A stretch of 64,000 bases of DNA from Micromussa lordhowensis (Eukaryota > Cnidaria > Anthozoa > Scleractinia > Lobophylliidae), in assembly GCA_964020085.1 (NCBI GenBank), contig OZ026601.1, positions 7,116,935-7,180,934 on the forward strand. Direction: 5' to 3'. The notes under the pieces were generated by a model that was not told where the DNA came from, searched no databases, and was given only the letters and a program-made list of their open reading frames with translations. The translations under genes were made by a program, and so were the position numbers. Positions 50,401 through 63,100 of the stretch are shown here, one piece after another (positions within the stretch are counted from its first letter, which is position 1; each line of letters opens with the position of its first letter).

Positions 50401-52574
50401 CTTTCATTCCTTTTTCGATGTAGGTGTTTCAACCGGCTGTAGTCCATCGTGTGGCCCGAATGCTTTCTGCAAGGAAGGTGTTGGTCCTCCGGCATGTGTT
50501 TGCAGTTTAGGTTACCAAGGGGATGGATTCAACTGTACAGGTTCGTCTGTGAGGGAAAAACGTTCCGGTTTGCTGTACAAGTAACTGCACCAATACATTT
50601 TCAGCTTGTCTCTGTTTTCATGAAATCTGGCAAAATAGCATAAATTGGATGGAATAAAGTTTTACGGTGGTAACAAACATTATATGGCCTAGCTGTTTTA
50701 AAGTCTGGCATGGAAAATAATTTGAATAACGCTGATTAGTAATAATTTGAGAATATAACATTCCACCTGAAAAACATCATCTGAAATAAGTATATTCTAA
50801 TTAACCGTGATTGGTCGGCAAATCATTCCTCTGTGAAATAAACTATCGGAGCCTGGTTTCAGTGTGCGAACCAGTTTTTTCTCAAGGTTTTACAGCTGTT
50901 AGAAGTTTTGTTTTTATTTATAATTAGATATCAATGAGTGTGAAAATTCCGAGCTAAAGGAGTGTGATCCCAACGCCCTGTGTACCAACACTGAAGGATC
51001 CTACATCTGTCGCTGTACTCGTGGCTACGAAGGAGATGGCAGGCTCTGCAATGGTATCGTTCTACTGTTATTTGGGGTCGTTAGGTTAATGGAAATATTT
51101 GGGTGGCAGTTTATTTCCTATTACCTAAATATTCAAATGAATGTACAAGCAGTTTAATTGTGCCCTTCATAACAGTTATCAGGAATCGGTCAAAAACATG
51201 TTCTCAGATACTGTCTATCTGCCTTGTTTAAAGATTTGTTCTACAGTTATCACAAGAACCCATTGAACAATATGATATCTTTGCTCGGAACAACTCTCTT
51301 TTCTCTTGAGACCAGTAGCTGGAAAAACGCTCTAAAATGCGATTCTTATTCTAGACATCGATGAATGTGTAAGTCCTGAAATAAACCAATGTCACGGGAA
51401 TGCCATCTGCACCAACACCGAGGGATCGTTCGTTTGCCGCTGTAAAAGGGGCTATGTTGGTGATGGTGAAAACTGCACAGGTAAATTTATTTCCTTGCTT
51501 CCCAATACAATTTCAAAGCGATTGCTGTTTTCCTTTTTTTTTAAATCTTAACCATTAATTAAACAATATATTTGCCAACTTAGATCTTGACGAATGTACA
51601 ACTTCAAGCTATCGTGGCTCTCTGTTTGTTATTGGCTCTCTACTCTGGTTTATCTTTGGGTACTCCGGTTTTCCCCTCTCCTCAAAAACCAACATTTCCA
51701 AATTTCAATTCGATCTTGGAATGCACGGGCATTTCTGAACGAGTTCTTGTGAACCCCTTGGTGCTCCGTGTGTAAACAAATTACATTACATTGTGACCGC
51801 AACGCCTTGTATACCAACACCGTGAGGGGTCCTACCTCTGTCAATGTATTCGAGGATATGAAGGACATGGCAGAACCTGCTCCGGTAAGGCTCGTTAACT
51901 CAAAGAGATTTGTGTAACTACTCCAGTAAAACCCGAAATGAGTTTTCAGGGCGATGGAATAAACTGCTCAGGTAGAAGATTACTAATCTCGGAGCCTGTT
52001 TCTCTTTTCTACTGGTTTCTTTCAAACTCATTCTCATTACTTGTTAACTAATTTTCATTACTTTTGGTTTTAGCTGTTTCACCCGGCTGTAGTCCATCGT
52101 GTGGCCCGAATGCGTTTTGCGAGGAAGGTTTTGGATGTGTTTGTAGTGTCGGTTACCAAGGGGACGGATACGACTGTACAGGTTCGTCTGTTAGGGAAAA
52201 CTGCACCATCACATTTTGAAATTTATGTTCTATGACTAGCAGGCGTAGAGCAGGACACTATGTTGCCTTTGTTTTAGCCATCAAATCTGGTAAAATAGCA
52301 TAAATTGGACAGAATAAAATTTTACGAGGTTACCAAACATTCTGCGGCATATCTCTTGCGAAATCTAGTATAGAAAACAATTTGAATAGCGTTGATTAAT
52401 ACATGTAGCTATTTGAGGATATACCATTCCACCTGACGAAGATCAACTAAAATAGTTGTTCTAATTGACCGTTTTTAGCGGGCATGAAACCATTCCTTTG
52501 TGGAAGCTAAGTGAGAATCTGTTTTCAGTGAACGGACTAGGTTTGTTTAAAAGTTTGAAGGCTATCAGAAATAT

Positions 52575-52605
<31 letters not shown>

Positions 52606-55600
52606 ATTTATTATTAGATCTCGATGAGTGTGAGAATTCCGAGCTAAACGAATGTGATCCCAACGCCCTGTGTACCAACACTGAAGGATCCTACATCTGT
52701 CGCTGTATTCGTGGCTACGAAGGAGATGGCAGGCAATGCGCAGGTATCGTGGTACTGTTATTTGGGGTCGTTAGTTCAAGGAAAATATTTTGATGGTAGT
52801 TTTCTTTCATAACAGTTACCAGGAATTGCTCAAAAATATGTCTCTTCTCTCAGATATTGATGAATGTGTAAGTCTCGAAACCAACGAATGCGACTCCAAC
52901 GCGCTATGTACCAACATTGACGGGTCATACGTCTGTCGCTGCTTAAAAAGCTTTGAGGGAGATGGTAGAACATGCACAGGTAATACCAATTCCATTTAAT
53001 CTGATTAAAATTGTACACATCCTGGCAGCTTGATCTATAAAGGCCAAGTCCATCTTCTAAGGATTTCGTACTTTGCATGGTCACTTTTCTTGCAATTTCT
53101 TTTCTTTTCTTTTCCGTTTTCAGCGATTGGAGAGCTTGTTTGTGATCCTCCATGTGTTGGGAATAAAGTTTGTCAGAATTATACTGGAGCTCCTAATTGT
53201 GTTTGTGCAGATGGTTTCAGTGGTGAAGACAACTGCACAGGTATATTGAACTACCGGATTACCACCGTGATTTTCTTCATTATTATCAAAATTTAGAATG
53301 CTATATCGGCATAGTAGTGAGACAGCTGTATAAACCCACTAGCTGACATGCGGAGTGGCCTCCAGTTTGATACAATTCGCGGTCGGCCCCGTGAACTGCC
53401 CCGTGGTCTGTATCTTAGAATAGAAATCATACCCCTGACATACTGTCGATGTGTGAACTCTTTACAAAATGCTCACATTCATTTCACATCTCCTTTTAGA
53501 CATTAATGAGTGTGCAAGTGGAGACAACAACGAGTGTGATTCAAACGCCCTGTGTACCAATACTGAAGGGTCATATGTTTGTCGCTGTGTAAGGGGATAC
53601 ACTGGTGATGGTAAAAACTGCAGAGGTAAATATCCGTTCTTCTCCATTGCTAAGTACGTGATATAATTTTTACTCTTAATAAATACTTTCAATATACTTC
53701 ACAAACTTAGATGTAGATGATTTACTGCGTAAGATATGTCAGTATCAACAGAATGTACTGCAGCATTACTATCTTTTAGATACCCTAGTAAATACTTTCA
53801 ATATACTTCACAAACTTAGATCTTGATGAATGTGCAAGTTTTGAATCAAACGACTGTAATCCCAACTCATTGTGTACCAACACGGAAGGATCTTACGTTT
53901 GTCGCTGTATCAAAGGTTTTGAGGGTGATGGCAAAAACTGCACAGGTAAAGCTTGTCTGTCCTTTGCTAACTAGTACAGGTTGTAACTCCGTTCCCATTA
54001 CTTAATTCTTTGCTCAGCCGTCCCCCTAGTTGTTTTCCATCTTGTGGTCAAAATGCTTTTTGTCAAGAGGGTGTTGCAGCCCCTTCGTGTGTCTGCAATT
54101 TTGGTTACCGAGGTGAGGGATACGCCTGTAGAGGTCGGTAAAGTATATAGTCGTACCATCAATTTCCATCCTGAGTACACCAATATCCATAATAACGGCT
54201 GTGTATATTCGTTTTGTTTACGTTATTGTCTTGGATTTGTATTAGGTTCATTTAGTTTTTCCGCGACTGACTGGTTAAATGATCGCGGATTTTTCAAACC
54301 CATTGACGAATTGTTCAATAACAAATGACTGACGATTGTTTTACCTAGACATCGATGAATGTACAAGCTCTGGGAGTAACGAGTGCGACCCTAACGCTCT
54401 GTGTACTAACATTGAGGGATCTTATGTTTGCCGCTGTTTGAAAGGCTTTTCGGGAGATGGTAAAGCCTGTACAGGTAAAATATGATGATTCCTATACTCT
54501 TGCAACGTTCGTCTTGAACATATACAATTTATTTTTGGCCACACAATTCAGACACTGGTGAAATCATCTTCCTTCATTGCGCTTATTTTCCGTTTTCAGC
54601 CACTACAGAACTTGTTTGTGACCCTCCTTGTACTGGGAATAAAGTTTGTCAAAATTACAGTGGAGATCCCGAATGCGTGTGCGCAGACGGTTTTATTGGT
54701 GAAGATATCTGTATAGGTATATTGGACAACTTCGGTATTTATCTCAATAACTATTTACTTTAAGAATCATTTCCCTGTTATACTGTTATATCCGAAGTTA
54801 TTTGGTTCCAAAAGTGAGTATTTTACTTAGTAGCTGGCTTATTTTGTTTCTTATATATTCAATGTTTGGCTCTATTTGCAATTTAACAAGCCTTTGTCTT
54901 GTTGCTAATAAAGTACACAAAATAAACTGTTTGACTCATCAATGAGGAAACGAAACAGCGATTCGTCTCATGTTAAGCTATGAGATTTGCTCACTGCTTA
55001 TGCTTGTGTAGTTGATACAAGTATTTTGCAATTTTAGACGTCGACGAGTGTGCCGATGAAGATCTAAACGAATGTGATCCAAACGCCTTGTGTATCAACA
55101 TCGAAGGATCGTATGTTTGTCGTTGTTCCAGAGGATATGAGGGCGACGGAAGAAAATGCACAGGTGTTTGATTTGTCTTTATAACATAGATAGGACCCTG
55201 TGCGCGCTCTGATTGGTCAAAAACCCATGTTTTATCAGAGTATAAAAAATAGAAAAAGCGTCTTTTATTGTTTTGCGCGCGTAAAATCTATGTCATAAAG
55301 CAAATGAAGAAGCCTAATCCGTGTATTACACTGTGCTAAAACACTCAGGGCATTTGAGAACACTCGAGAAATGTAGAAAACACTCGCCTGCGACTTGTGT
55401 TTTTTACATTTTCTCGAGTTGTCAAATGCCCGTCGTGTTTTATCACAGTGTAATACACGGCTTAGGCTTCGGCTTTATTCGTTAATGAACCGTGCTTTAT
55501 CTCTACAGCACTTTGTAAACTGGCTATTCTTTTATTTATTTCCAGCCGTCACTCCTGGCTGTTCTCCATCTTGTGGCTCAAACGCGTTATGTCAAGTGAG

Positions 55601-58600
55601 TGGTGGACGTTCTTTTTGTGATTGCAATGCTGGATACCAAGGTGACGGATACAGCTGTACAGGTTAGAGAGATTGCCTTTCTTGTGCAACATTTTGCATG
55701 TTCGTTTATCTATTGAGAAGGTGTCTTTCATTGCACTGAAACAAATCTTGCGTACATTGTGTACTCTACCTTTGTCATTTTTGGTAAGCCACCGAGGCCG
55801 TGGCTAAAACCTTAACAAAAGTATGCTGCCCGCAACGGAAGAAAACATTAACCTGAGTTGGAAACATTACGTTGCATATTTATTGCGAAAATTCCGTATT
55901 GTGAGGACAAACAGCCTACTTGTCTGTCTTCATGTGATACGTTTAGAGCGGGTTTCAACTAAGTCGAAAAAATCGGACAATTACTTTGCGTTTGGTTTTA
56001 TAACGGATCGAGAATGACTGGGTAGTCTACTGTAATTGGTGAGCAATTGGTTTGGTTTTACGACACTCGATTAAAAACTACTCTAATTGTAGTAACCATT
56101 GCAATCGCAGCAGTTGCTGAGGCCCAAGTCTTGTGATATGGTCGACTGAAATGTTTGTTTGTCATAGATGTCGATGAGTGTGAAAGTTCTGAAGCAAACA
56201 GTTGTCATCCGGACGCCCTGTGTACCAACACTGAAGGCTCTTATGTATGCCGTTGTCTACGAGGCTACAGTGGCGATGGAAGGAATTGTACAGGTAAACT
56301 CTTGGGAAACTCTCTTTACAAAGGAAGTCGAATATTTTTTCTGCTTATATTTGCACTGATGCGTTAACATGTACATTCAAAGCAAACATCTTTCCTCAAC
56401 TTCAGATTACGACGAATGCACCGACGCAGACCAAAACGAATGTGATCCAAACGCCATGTGTACCAACACTGAAGGATCATATGTTTGTCGCTGTCTCAGA
56501 GGGTATGAAGGCGACGGCACAAACTGCACAGGTAACTACATGTACAGTTTTAGTGAACAAGGCTAAGTAAGTTTATTCTTTGAAATCATTTTGCACACTG
56601 AATATGTATCTCACTTTCAGCTGTCACACCAGGCTGTTCTCCTTCTTGTGGTCCGAACGCGTTCTGTCAGGAGGGTGTATGTGTCTGTAATTTTGGTTTT
56701 GAAGGTGACGGATACAATTGCACAGGTTTGTGTAAAAGGAGTGATTACATTTTCTAACAATGAATGGCGAACGTAATTTGCCAAACTCAGCCTGGAGCAG
56801 AATTAGTGACTTCAGTCTCGTGCCGCAAGATTTAAAGTGAGCAATAGCTTTGTATTAATTAATTAATCCAACGAATCGTGTTGGGTTTCTTTTTGTGTGG
56901 ATGAGGAAATATGTACCGAAGAGCTTGTTTTGGTTCTATCATCTAGTTACAGTGTATTCGCAGACATTTGATAACAGAGGAACACTGTCTCTTGTTATAT
57001 ATATCTTTCGGGCCTGGACTTCATCTCGTTACTTAACCCGTTGACGCCCCAAGGAGCCATATTCGGCTAGTTAACGGTCGTGCTCTTTGTTACACTTGTG
57101 ACGTCATCGCAGTTGGTTTGGATATCGACGGCATTCTGCCTAGCAAATTGAAAAACAACGTTGTCAGTTTGGGTGCAAATCTGGTGGTAAAATGGTCCAT
57201 TATAACTATAATTGATCAAGGTCCCATTCCCAGGCTTAACCCATAATTAACACCCAACTTTTTACCAGAAACAATATGAAACGCAAAAGCAAAAAAAAAT
57301 GCGCATGCACCAAATTAAAATATTCTACATGTTTTTACTTAGTCTTGGGGGAAATCTATCTGTTTGGCCCCCAAAAATAGCTTTTTTCAGCAAAACTACG
57401 GCCCGTTTAGCGTCATGGCAGCCAAAAAACGGATTTAACGGTTAGAAACGGCACTTTTTTAGTGACTATTTGGTCCTGAAAGGGTTAACGGATGGTTTTC
57501 TCATTTAATTCGAAGCCTGTAGATGAGCATAAAAAGTATAAGCTTCACTTAGTGATGTGACATTGTGTCAAACAATTCAATGACCTGCAATAACATTTAA
57601 ACAGGCGGGCATCTTGTGGAAACTGCTCAAGTAAAACGTCTCAGTGTTTCCCGCCGCCTTTTCCATATTCATGCGGCCTTCCATTTCAAAAATTACCTTT
57701 GCCGGATACGGAGATGTTTACCTATAACAGACTTCAGCTTTCTTCTACCAGATGTTGATGAGTGTGCAACTCCAGCAACGAACGATTGTCACCCTAACTC
57801 CCTATGTACCAACATAGAAGGCTCCTATACCTGTCGCTGTTTAAGAGGATTTTCTGGAGATCGTCAAACATGTACAGGTATGTAAGTAGCGCACTGTTGT
57901 TGTTCTGGTAAGATATCCATTCTTCTAGTCCATCAAATAATGGTCTAATAAAGTCACGAAATGCAGTCAAAACTTGTCAATTTTTGACGATATACTCTCC
58001 AAGTAATACCCGCCAGTTAATAATGTTCGTACATACAGTTCAAACTTCAACTGAACCTAGAAAAACGAAAAGAGCAACCTTTGGAAAATATCAATTTATA
58101 CAAAGTCGCATAAATGCAATAAACTGTATCTGTGTTTGAGATGGTTTCATTGGTACTGTTTTAGAAAAATGTTCAATTCTCCGAACGGCTAATGTATCCA
58201 ACGCACCAGCAATAATTTTAGTAAGAAAGGGAGTTTGCGGTTTCTAAAAGAAATCGTACAAACATGTTACATTAAGAGCAGAAACAAGTAATTACAACAT
58301 TGGAAATACGAGACAAACGATGGAAAGAGACATTTACCTGACGATTTGGGGATATGGCGAAGAACAGAATGAACGAACGTAACGTTGCTTGTTCAAACGA
58401 ACCCTTGTACATTTGCATAATCCGCGCGAAAGTAAAATTATTTAGCCAAACTTTGGCTGACTAGAAACGAGGTAGGGGGTTGGGTTTTGTACAGTCAATG
58501 TCCCTAAATACCAGGGCATATTTTCACTCCAATTGGTGGTTATTTACAGGTTAACGCACTCACCACTAACAATGAACGAGGAATTTCAATACCGCACGAG

Positions 58601-58836
58601 GCTTTGCGAGGTGAAAGTTGAATAATAATGTTTATTAATTAATGTTCCACTCTTTATTATCCGATACACAGACATCGATGAATGTGTCAGGCCTGACAGT
58701 AATGAGTGTGACTCTAACGCTCTGTGTACCAACACTGAGGGATCCTATGTCTGTCGCTGTTTGAGAGGCTTTAAGGGCGATGGAAAAAACTGTACAGGTA
58801 AGATACATGGAGGGTCTTTACCATTTATTCGCAAGC

Positions 58837-58872
<36 letters not shown>

Positions 58873-60120
58873 GCAACCGTGAAGGAGGTTGGATACTCGG
58901 TCTTAATCAACATAAATTTGACGATTTTTCTTTTCCGTTTACTCCTTAGTTAGTTTCGATTGAGACGATATATCAAACATTCGAGACACACCTCGAATTT
59001 CGTCAAAAAATTCTCCGCTGCGTGTCGTATTTGCAATTCTCTTCTCGGTATTTGGATATCCCGATGAAACACTGTCTCTCGTGTTTGATACATTTCGTCA
59101 AAAATTGAGCAATTCGGTTGCAAATCACTTGAATGGAACAGTAATTTTCTGGAAAATCCGTTTGGAAACTGTAGGCCACGTCCAGAGTAACTCCTCTTTA
59201 TCCGTTCGGAGAGGAAAGGCTGAAATATGATTTGCATTTGCTAAACTTATCAGCTTCCAGTCTCTCGATCATTTACGGAAAACAACAAAAGGAAACAGAA
59301 TCGTAAATAATAAGCCCCATCTCGCTATAATGCCTTAGGCCCGTCGCTCCCAATGGAGCATAGGCCATCGACGACCCTTCGCCAGCGCACTCTGTTCTGG
59401 GCTGTTCTTGCTGCTCCTGTCCAGTTGGTGCCTTGTTGTTTCAGCTCTGCTTCAGTGTCTCGCCTCCAGCTGTTGCGGGGCCGGCCTCTCTTTCTCTTCC
59501 CCTGTGGGAATTAGTTTGCTAATTTTGGGAAAACCCTTACTATTATTCACCGGTGATCCCAACCGGTTTTCCAACAATTGTTAAGCTCATCTGGTCACAT
59601 GTGTTTTGCACGTGCATAATGTACCTCCACATGGCTCATCATTTCATAGCATCTCTGTTCTTTTACAGAAGAATCAAAATGCGATCCTCCTTGTACTGGA
59701 AACAGGGTTTGCCAGAATTACAGCGGTGTTCCAGAATGCGTGTGTGCAGATGGTTTTACTGGTGAAGACAGTTGCATAGGTAAAGTATATTGCTCCATTT
59801 TCTCGGGGTGAAACTTGAAGAATAATACTACCGACCCATCAACTAGAGGTTTCGAAATCGGATTTTTTGTGTGTGTGAATATTGAAAGAGCTTCCTATTG
59901 CGTCCCTCAATTAATCTTAGCTTAGTTCTCAGTGAGTTGAAAGTTCCGAAAGCTAAAATTGATTTGCCCAAATTAACTTCTGTCAAGTATATATATCGTA
60001 CTAGACGTTTTGGTGTGTAGTATCGCTGTATATTTTTACGAGTTGTGCGGTATTTTGACGAGCCCGTAGGGCGAGTCAAAATACAAACAACGAGTAAAAC
60101 TATACAGCGATACTACACAC

Positions 60121-60152
<32 letters not shown>

Positions 60153-63100
60153 GATTTATTTTTCCAAAATTCTGACTTGCCAAGGTTTTGAACTTCACGC
60201 GGCCGGGAGGAATGAGACGAGTACAAATATCTGTTATTTGTGCTCGTCTAGCGCGATAATTGTACTCTACGAAGCAGAGTTGGATAATAAGAATCCTTAT
60301 TTCCTTGGCGCTGTTGATATTTTCTGATTCTTCACTTAGACATTGATGAGTGCGCGATTGAAGGTGACAACGAATGTGACCCGAACGAACCGTGTACTAA
60401 TACGGAAGGGTCTTACATTTGTGGCTGTCTCAGGGGATATCAGGCTGATGGGCGAAACTGTACAGGTATTTGTTCCGCTTGCTTTTATCTGCTTCATTAA
60501 GTGTAGGAATGAGTGCCGGGAAAAAGACGTTACAAAATGGCTAATATAGCGGCAACACCTTTTGCAATTGACGACTTCTATAACGACTTCTATATTTCAC
60601 GTGTAGTGAACTGAAGACATCGGGATTCAAGGCCCGACTGGCGAAGCTTTCAAGCAACATTAAATGACAAACTTTATTCGTTCGTCTGTAGATGAAGACG
60701 AGTGCGAAACTTCCGAAGGAAAGAGAACAAAGAGTGAAGTGTCGTCAAATTTATTTAACTAAACATAACTTCCTGGTTTTAGATATTGACGAATGTGCTG
60801 ATGAATACGAAAATGACTGTGACCCAAACGCGCTGTGTACCAACGCACAAGGATCCTACATCTGTCGCTGTATTCGAGGTTACGAAGGGGACGGCAGAAC
60901 ATGCTCCGGTAAGGCTCGTGAACTCAAGGAGATTTAATGTAACCATTCCAGTAAAACTAGTAATTAACAACTTGCCTTTATATGTACCCAACAGATATAG
61001 ATGAATGTGCAAGCCCTGAGACGAACAGTTGTCACTCGAACGCCCTGTGTACTAACACTGAGGGTTCTTACGTTTGTCGTTGTCTAAGAGGGTATAATGG
61101 AGATGGACAAAACTGTACAGGCAAGTTTTTACTTCAGTTTGGTTTTATGTCCAATAAACTTCTTTTCTTCATGGTCATGATAGAATCGAAGGCGATACGA
61201 TAGGAAAGCAGCTGTGTCATACGAAGGATGTAGTCAAAGAAAACGTTTTTAGCTAAAAGGACGATTTCTTTCTGGACTTGTCTGAATGCATTCACAGTGT
61301 CACGATGAGATTATAGAGGGAGAAGGGCTAAATTGAACTCTGGCCATCGTTATTTGTTTCCTAATTCGAGTACATGTAAGCTGCAAGGTATAGGCAGACG
61401 CAGACACAGTTTACAACATGCAAGATGCACTAAAATATATATATTTTTTATGATGTAGACGTTGATGAATGTGCAAATGTCGAAACTAACGACTGTGACC
61501 TCAACGCTCTATGTACCAACACTGAAGGATCTTATGTCTGCCGCTGTCTTAAAGGATATGAAGGAGATGGCAACAACTGTACAGGTACCGCAAGAAAGTT
61601 TCCGAAGAACGTTTTAGCTGTCTAAACAATATAGTAATTGAATAAATCAGCATGTTAACATCATTACTGATTCCGAAGTATCCAGTTGGGCAAAAGTAAA
61701 GATAGACCTTTCATTGGTTGACAAGAGGGCCCGATATGTGTTCTGCCGTTTCTGCGTAGCATTTTTTCAACCAACGCAAAGAGATAACACTACATCTGTC
61801 ACAATTTATTTTAACAGGTTTTATTTTTGTTTCTCTCCGACTGAAGTGTCTTAATGTTTTCTTTGCAGCAACTGAGGCGTTGGTTTGCGATCCACCGTGT
61901 GGTATAAACGCAGTATGTCGAAATAGCAGTGGAGATCCTGAATGCATATGCTTGAATGGTTTTTCTGGCGAACAAAATTGCACAGGTACATAAATCAGTC
62001 GATTCCAGGAACGCTGCGTGAGAGTTAAAAATCAACCTTTCAATTTGTCAATCTTTACTAACACATGTTGCAAAAAATGTGAGTGTTATAAATCGTAACC
62101 GAGAAAAGCATGGATAGTCGAGTCGAGAGGAAAAAAACTGGTGATAAACACGAAAATTACAACTCCGTTAAATTAACTGTGCAACAATTATTACAAATAT
62201 AAGTAAACAAATAATCAATACAAGAAGAAAGGGAAGTAAGGTTTACGCAAGGAATATGAGTCAAATGTTTTTTCCAGTGGTATCAATTAATCAATTAATT
62301 AATTAATTAACATATTATTAACATTATTGCAGTTCGATTTATAAATCCTGTTTCAATTTAGGCAACAATCGTTACTTTAGAGGAATAGTCATCGTAACTG
62401 TTATATAGATTTAATGTAAGTCCGCAATTTTTGGTTCAAGAACAAAGAGTGACGTGCTGTAAAATTTATTTAATTAAACATTACTTCCTCGTTTTAGATA
62501 TTGACGAATGTGCTGATGATAACGAAAATGATTGTGACCAGAACGCGCTGTGTACCAACACACAAGGATCGTACATCTGTCGCTGTATTAGAGGTTACGA
62601 GGGGGACGGCAGAACATGCACAGGCAAATAAAACTTTCATTGTCACATTGTCTTGTTTGCAAAGGCTATGAGAGTTTCAATGTTACTCCTAAAATAGACT
62701 TGTTATAGAGTTGCTTTTGTTTCTCACTACAGACATTGATGAGTGTACAAGCCCTGAGACAAATAGCTGCCACTCAAATGCCTTGTGTACCAACACTGAG
62801 GGTTCTTACATTTGTCGTTGTCTACAAGGGTATAGTGGTGATGGGAGAAATTGTACAGGTAGAGTTTCAAAAGGACTAGAGAAACATTTAAGGAAAAGTA
62901 AAAGAAAGGACACATTTTGAAAGATTCAATATGTACAGGTAATCATACGGTTTCGAGTTCAATTTGGAATTCATTTGCACGAGTGAGTTTTTCAAAAAGC
63001 TGAAATTGCACGAGCCGCTTCGGCGAGTGCAATTTCGCTTTTCGAAAAACTCACAAGTGCAAATTAATTCCAAATTGAACGAGAAAAACCGTATGATTAC

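Larger units (their letters stand above)
48440..52743 (+). repeat. Three tandem copies of a four-exon, ~1.4 kb EGF block
   Basis: Block 1 is exons 38-41 (48576-49674), block 2 exons 42-45 (49976-51053), block 3 exon 46, a broken exon, exons 47 and 48 (51355-52743). Starts are spaced 1400 and 1379 bp. Introns are also alike: AATAACGCTGATTAGTAATA and AACCGTGATTGGTCGGCAAA recur in blocks 1 and 2 in the same place. Blocks 1 and 2 look almost identical; block 3 is more diverged and damaged. Confidence 0.9.
60726..62858 (+). repeat. Two copies of a ~1.7 kb EGF block
   Basis: ACAAAGAGTGA followed by TTATTTAA.TAAACATAACTTCC, the exon DIDECAD and the exon DIDEC.SPETNSC occur at 60726-61120 and again at 62443-62858. 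Exons 65/66 and 69/70 are the matched pairs. Confidence 0.8.

Noticed and set aside
57604..57634. A further EGF exon stub
   Set aside because: CATCTTGTGG and AACTGCTCAAGTAAAA are suggestive but too short and not in one frame.
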